A DNA stretch of 64,000 bases from CAXXFQ01 sp963674475. GTDB taxonomy: Bacteria > Planctomycetota > Planctomycetia > Pirellulales > Thermoguttaceae. Both the position numbers and the translations under genes were made by a program. This document shows positions 8,994 through 17,435 of the stretch, one piece after another (the stretch's first letter is position 1; the number at the start of each line of letters is the position of its first letter). Below the pieces are notes generated by a model. That model saw only the letters and a program-made list of their open reading frames with translations. It ran no database searches and was not told the DNA's origin. The stretch covers positions 248,001-312,000 of the forward strand of contig CAXXFQ010000024.1 of the NCBI GenBank assembly GCA_963674475.2. The letters are read 5' to 3'.

Positions 8994-10355
8994 TCATCGC
9001 GACCTTTTGTTGCTGAGAATCTCTAGTGTTTCAGGTATTAGTGCTATTAGTTGCCGAGACCGTTTATCCATTGAGTCGACATCTATGTCCCCCGGCACGA
9101 TTGTGATTGTCGAGGGGAAACGCCGTCGCAAGGGGCGGTAATAATGCTTTGAGAGGGTCGCCAGAAGAACGGTTGCAAGCGGTTTCTCGGTGCTTGTCAT
9201 TAGCTCCACCAGTTGGCTGACAAGATTGCTGGCCTCACTGTTTCTAAGTTCCCGCATCGGCTTTGTCATCAAAGTGGCAAGGCAGTGTAGCACTTGAATG
9301 CGAGGTGAAACGACATTACTCGCTTGCAGCGTTTGAATTGCTGCAAGCGGGCGTCCTGAGAGAAGATAGCTCTCTATGTCCTCTGCTGTACTTTGGCTGT
9401 TTCCCGAACGTGATGCGTCGAACGCTTTCTCTGCACTGTCAAGCGTCGGCACTGGTTGGGATGTCCCACTGTGTAACACGTCCACGTTACTGGTTGGATA
9501 AGAGCCCGTTCTCGGTTCGTCATCCTGAATGCGAACCACACCAGGAGCATGAGTATGTAGAACCGGAACATCTCCTTCGACGACCAGATGCGGGACCTGC
9601 TTACTGGCGACGGGTAAGAGTCGCCAGGCATCTTCTCGCATTCTCTCCTTGATCCGAGTGTGCAGATCTGCCATCGACACGGCATTATCCGCTGTCGAGT
9701 CTAACTCGGCTAGCAGATTATGGCAAAACCAACCGTGCCCCGCATCCATATACTCGTGGGCAACTTGGCCTTCCCAGCAGGAACAAAGAATCGCTTTGGC
9801 GCGGAGGCTCTTCATATCTGGCTCAAGAGTTGGCCGGATGACCGCCCCGATGTCTCGTGTCATATTACCAGACATCGCCTGAGCCCCAATGCTTCGTGTG
9901 CCTTTGGCAGACGCTTCTCGACACGCATCTAGAATGAGCACCTGTTGGCCCGCCAGGAGCTGGCCGAGGAAGTCCCGGACTGTTTCCAATGATAACGCAG
10001 TTTCTCTCAACAATGCTTCCGACGCAACCTCAGAATCACAGGCTGCTAAGAAAGTTTTCCCCATGCAGGAAAAGCCATGCCCTGCAAAAACAAACAGGAA
10101 GAGGTCGGTGCTCTTCATCGGCGCAGCCGCGAAACGATTCATAGCCCGAAGAATCTGTCGACGAGTGGGAGCACACCCGTTTTCCACGTCGTCCGCCAGA
10201 ACCACGGTGTTCTCGTATGCGAGGCCATATCGCTTTGCCAACGTGTCGCGCACAGCTAGCACGTCCGCCGAAGCGAAATCTAGAGGCCGAATGTCCTCGC
10301 TCTCGTAGCAATTTACGCCAACAAAGAGACCGTATATGTTCTGCTGATTAACCAT
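8994..10355 (-). CDS. Caspase-family (C14) peptidase
   Basis: 453 residues. The caspase-like fold covers residues about 5-240: the first strand is IYGLFVGVNCYES, the catalytic His is H93 in FAGHGFS and the catalytic Cys is C145 in LDACREAS. Bacterial C14 enzymes of the metacaspase or orthocaspase type usually cut after Arg or Lys; substrate choice cannot be read here. After the protease comes a linker rich in S, T and P, then a helical C-terminal region (about 330-450) with no recognised domain. There is no membrane segment, so it is probably cytoplasmic. The start is supported by GAGG about 7 bases upstream. It lies 31 bases after the caspase-zinc finger gene and 1 base before the two-TM gene. 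Confidence 0.88.
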   Translation of the reverse strand: MVNQQNIYGLFVGVNCYESEDIRPLDFASADVLAVRDTLAKRYGLAYENTVVLADDVENGCAPTRRQILRAMNRFAAAPMKSTDLFLFVFAGHGFSCMGKTFLAACDSEVASEALLRETALSLETVRDFLGQLLAGQQVLILDACREASAKGTRSIGAQAMSGNMTRDIGAVIRPTLEPDMKSLRAKAILCSCWEGQVAHEYMDAGHGWFCHNLLAELDSTADNAVSMADLHTRIKERMREDAWRLLPVASKQVPHLVVEGDVPVLHTHAPGVVRIQDDEPRTGSYPTSNVDVLHSGTSQPVPTLDSAEKAFDASRSGNSQSTAEDIESYLLSGRPLAAIQTLQASNVVSPRIQVLHCLATLMTKPMRELRNSEASNLVSQLVELMTSTEKPLATVLLATLSKHYYRPLRRRFPSTITIVPGDIDVDSMDKRSRQLIALIPETLEILSNKRSR

Positions 10356-10386
10356 CGCTGCCTCATGTGTTCAGCGGTTTGACATT

Positions 10387-12936
10387 TTAGCTCTGCGGGG
10401 CCTTATTAGTACTTACACTCAGTTGCTTGAGCATGAACTCTTGTTCCGTCTTGTTTGTTACATCAAAGGGATCACTGGCCCATCCGAATAATCTAGACCA
10501 CAAGCCCTCGCCCTTGGGACACTTGCTATGCACCAAGAGCACGGTCCCGCACGTACAGTTAACCGCAAGCATAAAGTCCTCTCCGGTCCCGACATCCTTC
10601 ATTCTGCACAATATGTATGGATACCAACGGAGATTAGCTCTAACTTGGGTGATTTGGGCGTTCTCGTTTTCTGATGAATACGCGAGAGCCTCTCGCAGCA
10701 TTTCAGCCCCCTCAAAGCGTTCCAGCAGCGTGGCTGTCACTTGGGGCAAGGCCTTTGCACTACCCTCGATGGTTGCCAATGGAATGGTGTGTTTTTCGCC
10801 ACACTTGGTGTTGGCAGACGATGCGTTCGCTATCTTTTTTTCGGTACGGGAAATCGATATTGCTGGGTACACTGCAACCACGCCAGCACCACCGCAAACC
10901 TCACAGGGTCTCTTCGGTACACCCTTGCACGCCTGACAGGGAACCGACTTCTCGCCGTTGCAAAGCTGGCACTTTAGATCGTGGTTGTATCCACCCGAAC
11001 TCCATACGTAAGCACCGATCCCTTTACACTTAGGGCATTGAATTTCTCCGTTCCCAAAGCATATATTGCACACGAAATTGCCCGTTCCTCTGCAGCTTTT
11101 GCAGATCTCCAAAGCATCGGGGTGCTCGGCTACTACCCGGTCATTTGATGAAACCCATGGATCAAAGGATACTGGGCATGGCACACTCCAGAGTCCTGGC
11201 ACAGCAGGTTTACCAGTAAGCTCATGCATGTCTGTTCCGGAGCCGGTGATCAATCCGGCGCCATTGCACGACACACATGTATGGCGTGGCGCCCCCTTGC
11301 ATTGATCACAGGGAACCAACTGCTCGCCGTTGCAAAGCTGGCACTTTTCATCGTGGTTGTATCCACCTGAACTCCATACGTAAGCACCGATACCCTTACA
11401 CTTAGGGCACTGGATTTGCCCCTTGCCAAAGCATTCCGGGCAGACATACTTGCCCGTTCCGTGGCAGTCAGGGCAGATCTCGTCGATGCGGTCAGTTAGT
11501 TCAAGAGTGAGCTTGGGAACTCTCGGAGGCTTCTGCTTCAGAAACTCTAGCGGACCAGATGGGTTCGGCACATTGATGCCCTTGCGGTGGTGCTCTGTCC
11601 ATTCACGCTTCTCGAGAACCATCTTGGCCTGCCAAACAAAATATCCGTGTGCCTGAACATCAAGTACTTCGCAGCGATCGGCCATGTTGCTAAGAACACC
11701 AAGGTACGTATTGCTCCAGCGATTGATCGCTTCCAGCGTTCGCTTCCTATCCCATTGGTATTTCCCTGGGAGTTGTTCAAAATCATCCGCATACTCAATC
11801 TTGCAGTCATCGAAGCCTTTTGCTGACGGCTTGGACGAATCATGCTTGGCAACATTATCTGCTTGAGGAACAGCATCAGATGAAGTGACCATGGCAGGTG
11901 GAGCGGAGGCCCCAGTCTCCTTGACATCATCGATAAGTCGGCGAAGTGTTGAGATCCGAAGCCGACCTTCCAGCAATGAATCGAATTCGGCTATAAGGTC
12001 CCGCTCGGCTGCGTTTCGTGCGTCGCGCCGCAAAAGCTCTAGGCATATCCGTCCTTCGTCTGTCGTCAGCTGTTCTGAGTTCACACCGACGAGACTGCTG
12101 ATCGCTTCAGTAATACTTTGACGGCGACCGAACTCCAGCGGATTGAGGCTCAACGCCAGGCGATGTGAATGTTCGCCACCGAGAATCGGGGTCTGGGGCG
12201 TCCCGACCGCTCGCGATGCTTCGGACACCTTGCCCTGTAGATAACCCCATAGCCCGTCGAGATGGACGACGCCTGTACGGTCCGTGTCGGCCTTGCCTCG
12301 CAGGCCTTGAATGAGGAAATGTGTGAAGGCGCCATGGCCATGTTCTGGCAACTCGACCGACTTTTCCTTTCCGTCGGAGGCGGCGAGGATAACACGCCCT
12401 CGGCCTTGGTAGGCTTTGATCACCTCCTCGGCCGGCAGCGAGTCGCGAGCGGGATGCGACTGGGCGGCTGTGGCTGCAGCGTGACAACAATCGAGGAACG
12501 TCACGACCCGTTCAGAGGGGATATCGCCCAACACCCTGGCGATTTGATGTCGGGCAAGTCCCGTTGCGTAAAGATCGTCGACGTTTCCATCATGTGGCAC
12601 CCAGTAGAACTCGTCGCCCTCCGGCGCGGCGTGGCCTGCGTAGTATAGCCAGATTGTGTCGTCCTTGCCCGCCTTGCGACGAAGCGAGGCCAGGGCGTTC
12701 CAGACTGTCTGCTTTGTCGCCGATTCGTCCAGCAGCAACGTGACGTTATCTTCCAGAAATAATCCACACTCCGGATCGATCATTAGATCGCGCATTGCCT
12801 GAGCGTCGGCCCGGGCGCAACGGAGATTCAACCGCTCGTCCCGGTAGTTCTCGATCCCGATCACCACGCCGAACCGCTGACTGCCGGTCGGCGCGACGTC
12901 TTCTCGTAGCATTGCGGCGATGTCTCGCGTATTCAT
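10387..12936 (-). CDS. Caspase-family peptidase fused to two DnaJ-type zinc-finger regions
   Basis: 849 residues. The caspase domain lies at about 15-250, with His102 in YAGHAAP and Cys151 in FLDCCHAA. A helical linker (about 260-390) follows. Then come two copies of a zinc-finger array, each a series of CxxCxGxG-like motifs: CPDCHGTG, CPECFGKG, CPKCKGIG, CQLCNGEQ and CDQCKGAP in the first, and CKSCRGTG, CNICFGNG, CPKCKGIG, CQLCNGEK and CQACKGVP in the second. These resemble the cysteine-rich region of DnaJ, which binds unfolded protein and zinc. The two arrays share GIGAYVWSSGGYNHD, so one arose by internal duplication. A possible reading is a protease that senses misfolded protein through its own chaperone-like finger. 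GGAGAG lies upstream of the ATG. Confidence 0.88.
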   Translation of the reverse strand: MNTRDIAAMLREDVAPTGSQRFGVVIGIENYRDERLNLRCARADAQAMRDLMIDPECGLFLEDNVTLLLDESATKQTVWNALASLRRKAGKDDTIWLYYAGHAAPEGDEFYWVPHDGNVDDLYATGLARHQIARVLGDIPSERVVTFLDCCHAAATAAQSHPARDSLPAEEVIKAYQGRGRVILAASDGKEKSVELPEHGHGAFTHFLIQGLRGKADTDRTGVVHLDGLWGYLQGKVSEASRAVGTPQTPILGGEHSHRLALSLNPLEFGRRQSITEAISSLVGVNSEQLTTDEGRICLELLRRDARNAAERDLIAEFDSLLEGRLRISTLRRLIDDVKETGASAPPAMVTSSDAVPQADNVAKHDSSKPSAKGFDDCKIEYADDFEQLPGKYQWDRKRTLEAINRWSNTYLGVLSNMADRCEVLDVQAHGYFVWQAKMVLEKREWTEHHRKGINVPNPSGPLEFLKQKPPRVPKLTLELTDRIDEICPDCHGTGKYVCPECFGKGQIQCPKCKGIGAYVWSSGGYNHDEKCQLCNGEQLVPCDQCKGAPRHTCVSCNGAGLITGSGTDMHELTGKPAVPGLWSVPCPVSFDPWVSSNDRVVAEHPDALEICKSCRGTGNFVCNICFGNGEIQCPKCKGIGAYVWSSGGYNHDLKCQLCNGEKSVPCQACKGVPKRPCEVCGGAGVVAVYPAISISRTEKKIANASSANTKCGEKHTIPLATIEGSAKALPQVTATLLERFEGAEMLREALAYSSENENAQITQVRANLRWYPYILCRMKDVGTGEDFMLAVNCTCGTVLLVHSKCPKGEGLWSRLFGWASDPFDVTNKTEQEFMLKQLSVSTNKAPQS

Positions 12937-12955
12937 GATCTCTCCAACGTCTTTA

Positions 12956-13285
12956 TTATCTAAATCCCCAAACCGTCAGTGCCACTGCCTGCATGGCAGC
13001 AATGGCGAAGAACACCAGTCGAAACTCACGTTTCTGTGTCTTGTGCCGAAACACGATTTGTCCAAGCGCCGCGCCAGGCGTCCCGCCGCAAAGGGCCAAA
13101 ATGTGTAGTGTCGTCTCGCTGATTCGTCGTCCATCACGACGAGCCTGCCATTTGTCGATGCCATAGCAGGCAAATGTTGCGAGGCCCAGGGCAATGAACG
13201 CACCTCTCAGCCCGGCGAGAAGCCATGCCGTCAGCACTAGCACGGCCGTCACGGTAATCATCCACGTTGAAAACGGTTCTCTCAT
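12956..13285 (-). CDS. DUF1294 small membrane protein
   Basis: 109 residues from the ATG at 13285. This start overlaps the stop of the upstream caspase gene in an ATGA arrangement, so I prefer it to an ATG 18 bases further out. The sequence shows hydrophobic segments and the DUF1294 signature: YGIDKWQARRDGRRISE, then LALCGGTPGAALGQ and FRHKTQKREF. DUF1294 proteins are small inner-membrane proteins of unknown function. Being translationally coupled inside a caspase operon is unusual and suggests a role at the membrane with its neighbours. Confidence 0.85.
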   Translation of the reverse strand: MREPFSTWMITVTAVLVLTAWLLAGLRGAFIALGLATFACYGIDKWQARRDGRRISETTLHILALCGGTPGAALGQIVFRHKTQKREFRLVFFAIAAMQAVALTVWGFR

Positions 13286-14760
13286 GGCTGATCCTCGTTG
13301 CATGCCAAATCCTCAATGGCCTGCAAAGCCCTTTCGCAATATGGCTCCTTCCAGGTTTTGTGTCCGCACCCGTAGAGCAACTTTGCTGTTTCACCGTCAC
13401 CTTTCGCGGCGGCGAGGTCAGCGAGCTGGACAACAACGGCTCCACCGCGGCCTTGATCTACGCCGGCGCGGCCCATGGCAAGGGCATACGCTGCACCGGC
13501 CACGTAATCATCACCGCTCATGCACTCCTCTGAACAATACAGATGATACTTGTTCTGCCATACTCGGAATATCTGCAGCCAAATCAGGAATGCAATCCCA
13601 GGCCCGAGTGCCAATCCCGCCAGGACAGCGCCAAGCCAACACGCCGCTGTTGGGGCTTTGAGGAGTCCGCTAAGCAAACAGGATCCTATCACTACAGCAC
13701 CGACAAGTCCTCCCAGTAATGTTACACACGTGAGAATAGCTGGTATACACAGAATGTCGTCTTTAAACTCCGAATACGGTCCCCTTTTCCCAACCCACTC
13801 CTTCCATTCCTTGACCGTGACCCGTTTTGCAGGGGCAGCTCGTTTGATGGCGACCGTGTCGGCTAGGCTCTTGTTTTTCTCCTCAAGAGCCTTGTTCTTT
13901 CCAGTCAATTTTTCGACCTCCACACGCAAGCGGCGAATGGTCTCTTCCTGCTCCCGAATATGGCCTCTGGCCGCGTCGAGTTGCTGTTCAACGCTCAACG
14001 AACGCATGGCGATATGGATATCACCCTTCGTCCGGCAGATCCGCACCGGTTCCTGCTTGAGACGTTTGTCCGACGTCCATGCAAGGATCCCCTCGCGGGT
14101 GTTTTCGTAGACGGCATCGAGAGTGACGCGACCATCGATTCCCACCGGTGCCCTGTGCCGCAGAGCCTCGGCCAGGTAGTGTGTGAACACGCCCTGTTTC
14201 TTATCCGGCCACTCGTAGGAGATCTGATCGGCATCGCAGGAAGCGATCGTGTAGATACCCTTGCCCGAATCGATTGCCGTTCGAAAGCTACTGCTCATCG
14301 TGGCCACATCTCGGCCTGCCCCAGAGTGGCAAGCATCAAGAAGGAGCACTTTCTGAGCGGCCGGGCAACGGGCGAGTAGTCCTGTTATGTACGAAACGGC
14401 GATACCGGTAACTGGCAATGATTCAAGAGTCGCGTCTATCGGCGCAAGAATGGCTTCCGAGTTTGCCGTACGACCGTGCCCTGCGAAATAGACAAGCACC
14501 AGATCGTCGGGACCGGGACGGGTGAGCCACGTGCCCAGCCACGAGTGAATGTTGCCATACGTCGGAACACGATCCTTGGGTTGGTCATCCGTCAAAAGAA
14601 TGACGTTCTCGGGAGCGAAACCGCAGCACTCGGACGTGAGTGTCTCGTGCATCAACATCACGTCGTTGTTGCAATAGTCGAGTGCTTTCAGGCTCTCGTG
14701 ATAGCCATTGATGCCGATCAGCACGGCCCAGCGGCGTGGGGTGGCTGTTTCGAGACTCAT
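13282..14760 (-). CDS. Membrane-anchored caspase-family peptidase (paralogue 1)
   Basis: 492 residues from the ATG at 14760, chosen because it overlaps the upstream stop (ATGA). The caspase domain begins RRWAVLIGINGYHES, with His95 in YFAGHGR and Cys144 in LLDACHSGAG. A coiled coil follows (about 270-320, many E, K and R), then hydrophobic segments (ILTCVTLLGGLVGAVVIG and WLGAVLAGLALGPGIAFLI). The protease therefore sits on a membrane stalk, probably facing the cytoplasm. The C-terminus is helical (YVAGAAYALAMGRAGVDQG). Domain order and catalytic spacing are the same as in the next gene upstream, so the pair is a tandem duplication. Confidence 0.88.
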   Translation of the reverse strand: MSLETATPRRWAVLIGINGYHESLKALDYCNNDVMLMHETLTSECCGFAPENVILLTDDQPKDRVPTYGNIHSWLGTWLTRPGPDDLVLVYFAGHGRTANSEAILAPIDATLESLPVTGIAVSYITGLLARCPAAQKVLLLDACHSGAGRDVATMSSSFRTAIDSGKGIYTIASCDADQISYEWPDKKQGVFTHYLAEALRHRAPVGIDGRVTLDAVYENTREGILAWTSDKRLKQEPVRICRTKGDIHIAMRSLSVEQQLDAARGHIREQEETIRRLRVEVEKLTGKNKALEEKNKSLADTVAIKRAAPAKRVTVKEWKEWVGKRGPYSEFKDDILCIPAILTCVTLLGGLVGAVVIGSCLLSGLLKAPTAACWLGAVLAGLALGPGIAFLIWLQIFRVWQNKYHLYCSEECMSGDDYVAGAAYALAMGRAGVDQGRGGAVVVQLADLAAAKGDGETAKLLYGCGHKTWKEPYCERALQAIEDLACNEDQP

Positions 14761-16160
14761 TTTGTTACCCTCTGACAGTGTCTCGCGTTCAAGTCGCACA
14801 AGCGTTGTTCAGCATGAGGCGATTTCCATCGCAGTGCTGCTAACTCCAATACCCGTTTGCCCATTGCCGCATCGCCAGCCTTAACCTGACCTTCGGAAAA
14901 GGCGAGAAGGACGTCAACTACTTCCTCACGGCTTATACCCTGTCGTTTGATCGCCTCCGCATGTTCACAAAAACCAGTGGTATCGTGGTCTTCAGAACAA
15001 AGCCGAGCGCAATGTAAGTGCCAATAGTTCCGGAAGACTCTGTGCGTCCACCCCCATCCTGCGACGAATACGGCAACAATCAGACCGGCAACAGCGACCA
15101 AGTACGGCCATGTTTCGAAGAGTATGCCTGAACAGATGGTCAGAATGACAAGTGACCCCAGTAGTAAAGACAACCCTATGCCGTAATCCACCCACCACCG
15201 CTCGCTACGAAAGCACTTGGGCATGTGTTCAGCGCACTCAGCCAGAAAACCCTTGCACTCCGCCTCTTCCAGAAACTCTTGATAAGATGGGCAGCGGACG
15301 TAACGCTGACATCTTAGTTGCTCAACGGTATCTTGGAGTTCGGCGGTCTTAACCGTATTTGTGTTGATAGGTGTGCTCGGTGCCTGTGGAACTGGGGTGA
15401 TCGTGTTTCTTAACGTGATTGAACCCGCAGTATCGGTAACACGCCTGGGCGTTTGTTGACAGCGATGTTTCGCGGCCCATCCTCGGACTCTCTCGAATGT
15501 CCAGTCATAGACAGCATCGATGGTGAGCCGGCCACAGGGGTCGGGCAGACAGGAGCCGGAGAGAGCTTCCGCTAGGTAGTAGGAGAAGACGCCTTGCTTC
15601 TTCTCGTTCCATTCATGCGAGAGTTCGTCGACGCCACATGAGGCGATCGTGTAGATGCCTTCGGCATTGGAGATTTCGCTTTCCATTGCCTGAGACATGA
15701 CGGCCACGTCGAGACCAGCCCCGCTGTGGCAGGCGTCGAGGATCAGTACTTTTTGTTTAGCCTTGCAACGGCCGATCAGTTCCTGGATGTTGGCCAACGG
15801 TATGCCAAGCGTGTGGAGAGTTGCGAGCGTTGCGTCGCCGGGTACCAGATAGCTTTTACCATCGAGTTCCCGCCCGTGGCCAGCAAAGTAGAATAACACC
15901 AAGTCATCCTCGTCGGGCTGGGCGAGCCAACTGGCCAGCCACGTATGGATATTGGCAAAGGTCGGACGTCGTTCGTCCCCCTCGGAATCGTTGAGCAGCA
16001 GAGTCCGCTCCTCGGCGAACCCGAGGCTCTCGCTTTGCAATATCTCTTTTAGCCGGCGGCAATCCGATCCAGCGTATTTCAAGTCCCCTAGACTCTCGTG
16101 ATATGAATCGATACCGATCAGCACGGCCCAGCGGCGTTGTGTTGTGTTTTCCGTAATCAT
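14757..16160 (-). CDS. Membrane-anchored caspase-family peptidase (paralogue 2)
   Basis: 467 residues from the ATG at 16160, preceded by GGAG 11 bases upstream; a longer frame to 16190 would run almost to the upstream stop. The caspase domain has His95 in YFAGHGREL and Cys144 in LDACHSGAGL, the same numbering as its neighbour. Membrane segments lie near residues 335-390 (IGLSLLLGSLVILTICSGIL and YLVAVAGLIVAVFVAGW). It ends with a helical cysteine- and histidine-containing tail. The role is presumably regulated protein cleavage at the membrane. Its substrate and trigger are unknown. Confidence 0.88.
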   Translation of the reverse strand: MITENTTQRRWAVLIGIDSYHESLGDLKYAGSDCRRLKEILQSESLGFAEERTLLLNDSEGDERRPTFANIHTWLASWLAQPDEDDLVLFYFAGHGRELDGKSYLVPGDATLATLHTLGIPLANIQELIGRCKAKQKVLILDACHSGAGLDVAVMSQAMESEISNAEGIYTIASCGVDELSHEWNEKKQGVFSYYLAEALSGSCLPDPCGRLTIDAVYDWTFERVRGWAAKHRCQQTPRRVTDTAGSITLRNTITPVPQAPSTPINTNTVKTAELQDTVEQLRCQRYVRCPSYQEFLEEAECKGFLAECAEHMPKCFRSERWWVDYGIGLSLLLGSLVILTICSGILFETWPYLVAVAGLIVAVFVAGWGWTHRVFRNYWHLHCARLCSEDHDTTGFCEHAEAIKRQGISREEVVDVLLAFSEGQVKAGDAAMGKRVLELAALRWKSPHAEQRLCDLNARHCQRVTK

Positions 16161-16182
16161 CGCTTTTTCTCCAGTAGTGCCT

Positions 16183-16350
16183 TCAGGCACGAACGACCAT
16201 TGTCACGCCACACAGTTTGCAATATCGTCGCATCTCGTCCACGGCCTCCTTGCTGGCATTGGAGAGCAATTCGGCCGGGATCTCGATGGTGGTTGTGCCG
16301 GTGGCAACGGCACGTTGTACATAGTCAACCAATGCTTGGTCGGATGGCAT
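16183..16350 (-). CDS. 55-residue conserved-looking small protein
   Basis: A small gene filling the gap between two larger ones, with ATG at 16350 and stop at 16183. GGAGG lies 8 bases upstream of the start, one of the clearest ribosome-binding sites in the array. The sequence begins MPSDQALVDYVQRAVATG, continues with a TTIEIPAELL strand-like segment, then a helix and a CKLC pair (RRYCKLCGV). The two cysteines could bind metal with another pair. The start lies 3 bases after the stop of the 280-residue membrane protein and the stop lies about 22 bases before the next caspase start. I do not recognise the family; an adaptor for the caspases is possible. Confidence 0.65.
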   Translation of the reverse strand: MPSDQALVDYVQRAVATGTTTIEIPAELLSNASKEAVDEMRRYCKLCGVTMVVRA

Positions 16351-16353
16351 AGT

Positions 16354-17196
16354 CTATTCCTCCAATTTTAGGGCAAAGGTCATGATCCGAACGTTGTAGG
16401 CGAACGCTGCCGCGACGGCCAGAATAAAGAACAGCACCGACAAGAAACCAGTCAGGGCTGCGCCCACAAGCAGGTAGGCGAGGACAATGTCGGCCAGGGT
16501 GTAGATTGCCAGCACAAAGGCGTTACGTAAGTTTGACTGCCGCCGGACCATGCAACGGATGAAACTGATCGTGAACACGGGCAGAAGCAAAACGGCAAGC
16601 AGCCATCCCAGGCCACGTTTGAACCAGGGTATTTGTTCGACGGCGCTGCGGACAAAATCCGGAGCGAGCGAGTCGTTAGATACTTCTTTCTGATAGCTTC
16701 CATGGTATATAGTGGTCCCGTCGGCTGCTACAAGTCCGTATTCGACGTTGAGTTTTCCGGCATTGGGGAAAGACTCGAAGGTATTTAACACACCATACAG
16801 CGCAGCCTCGGCACCGGCAGAGTCGGCGGCCTTCGCCGCTTCGGCAGGGGATGCACAAGTGGGAAGTCGCAAGCTCAGTTGCTTCCGCAGTTTTTCCGAA
16901 AACTTTCTATCGAACAGATCCAGGCACCCGCGCTGTTCTAGAACATCCCGCAGGGCATCAGTAAAATAATCCGTCGAATCGCCATTGAAGTGGCACAGAA
17001 CGACGCTCTTGGTCTGCCCGCGATGCTGACGCAGCGTTTCGGCTATCTCTGATACTGCGTGGTCGGCCATTTGCTGTCGAACGGGGCCAGATTCCGGCTT
17101 CCGCGGCCCAAGATTCACCCAGCCAAGCCAAGCGATATATCCGGCTAGAAACAGTGTCCCACACTTGGTGAGTAACGAATACATTCTAGGAAGCAT
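16354..17196 (-). CDS. Membrane protein with a CsgG/FlgO-like extracytoplasmic-type domain
   Basis: 280 residues. An N-terminal anchor (residues about 8-27, LTKCGTLFLAGYIAWLG) precedes a soluble alpha/beta domain at 45-185: SVVLCHFNGDSTDYFTDAL, LFDRKFSEKLRKQL, AGAEAALYGVLNTF and KLNVEYGLVAADG. That pattern resembles the fold of FlgO, LpoB or CsgG type proteins, which test for a named factor and compare old and new levels; this is a weak, fold-level reading. Three membrane segments follow (about 196-275). It sits between two caspase genes in the array, so it may anchor or sense at the envelope. The family is not firmly recognised. Confidence 0.6.
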   Translation of the reverse strand: MLPRMYSLLTKCGTLFLAGYIAWLGWVNLGPRKPESGPVRQQMADHAVSEIAETLRQHRGQTKSVVLCHFNGDSTDYFTDALRDVLEQRGCLDLFDRKFSEKLRKQLSLRLPTCASPAEAAKAADSAGAEAALYGVLNTFESFPNAGKLNVEYGLVAADGTTIYHGSYQKEVSNDSLAPDFVRSAVEQIPWFKRGLGWLLAVLLLPVFTISFIRCMVRRQSNLRNAFVLAIYTLADIVLAYLLVGAALTGFLSVLFFILAVAAAFAYNVRIMTFALKLEE

Positions 17197-17204
17197 AGTT
17201 AGCT

Positions 17205-17435
17205 CTATGTCTTGTTTTCAGTCATGAACCGTGCCTTGAGCCGATTTACCATCTCGTGATAAAGCCGATGGGCTGCCTTGTCCTTTTCGGCAAGCTCAAC
17301 CGCCAAAATATGATTGAGCCCCCATGAATAACTCCTAGTCCCAGTAGAACCCTGTCCAGTTATTGGCCCAAATAACCTCGTTGCTTTCAGAATGTATCTG
17401 GAATTTATAAGTGACGTTCCGACCGCTTCGGTCAT
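17205..17435 (-). other. Possible frame-shifted C-terminal extension of the 935-residue caspase
   Basis: In the -1/+2 frame relative to the end of the upstream caspase gene, about 45 codons remain open past its stop at 17335. They give a coding-like sequence (SYSWGLNHILAVELAEKD, then YHEMVNRLKARF) down to a stop at 17205. It may be the original end of the caspase protein, cut off by a frameshift near 17340, or a small overlapping gene. The start shown (17435) is only the first ATG of this frame. Confidence 0.35.

Noticed and set aside
13286..13303. Upstream ATG for the DUF1294 gene
   Set aside because: The ATG at 13285 overlaps the previous stop as ATGA, the same pattern as at 14760 and 21347.
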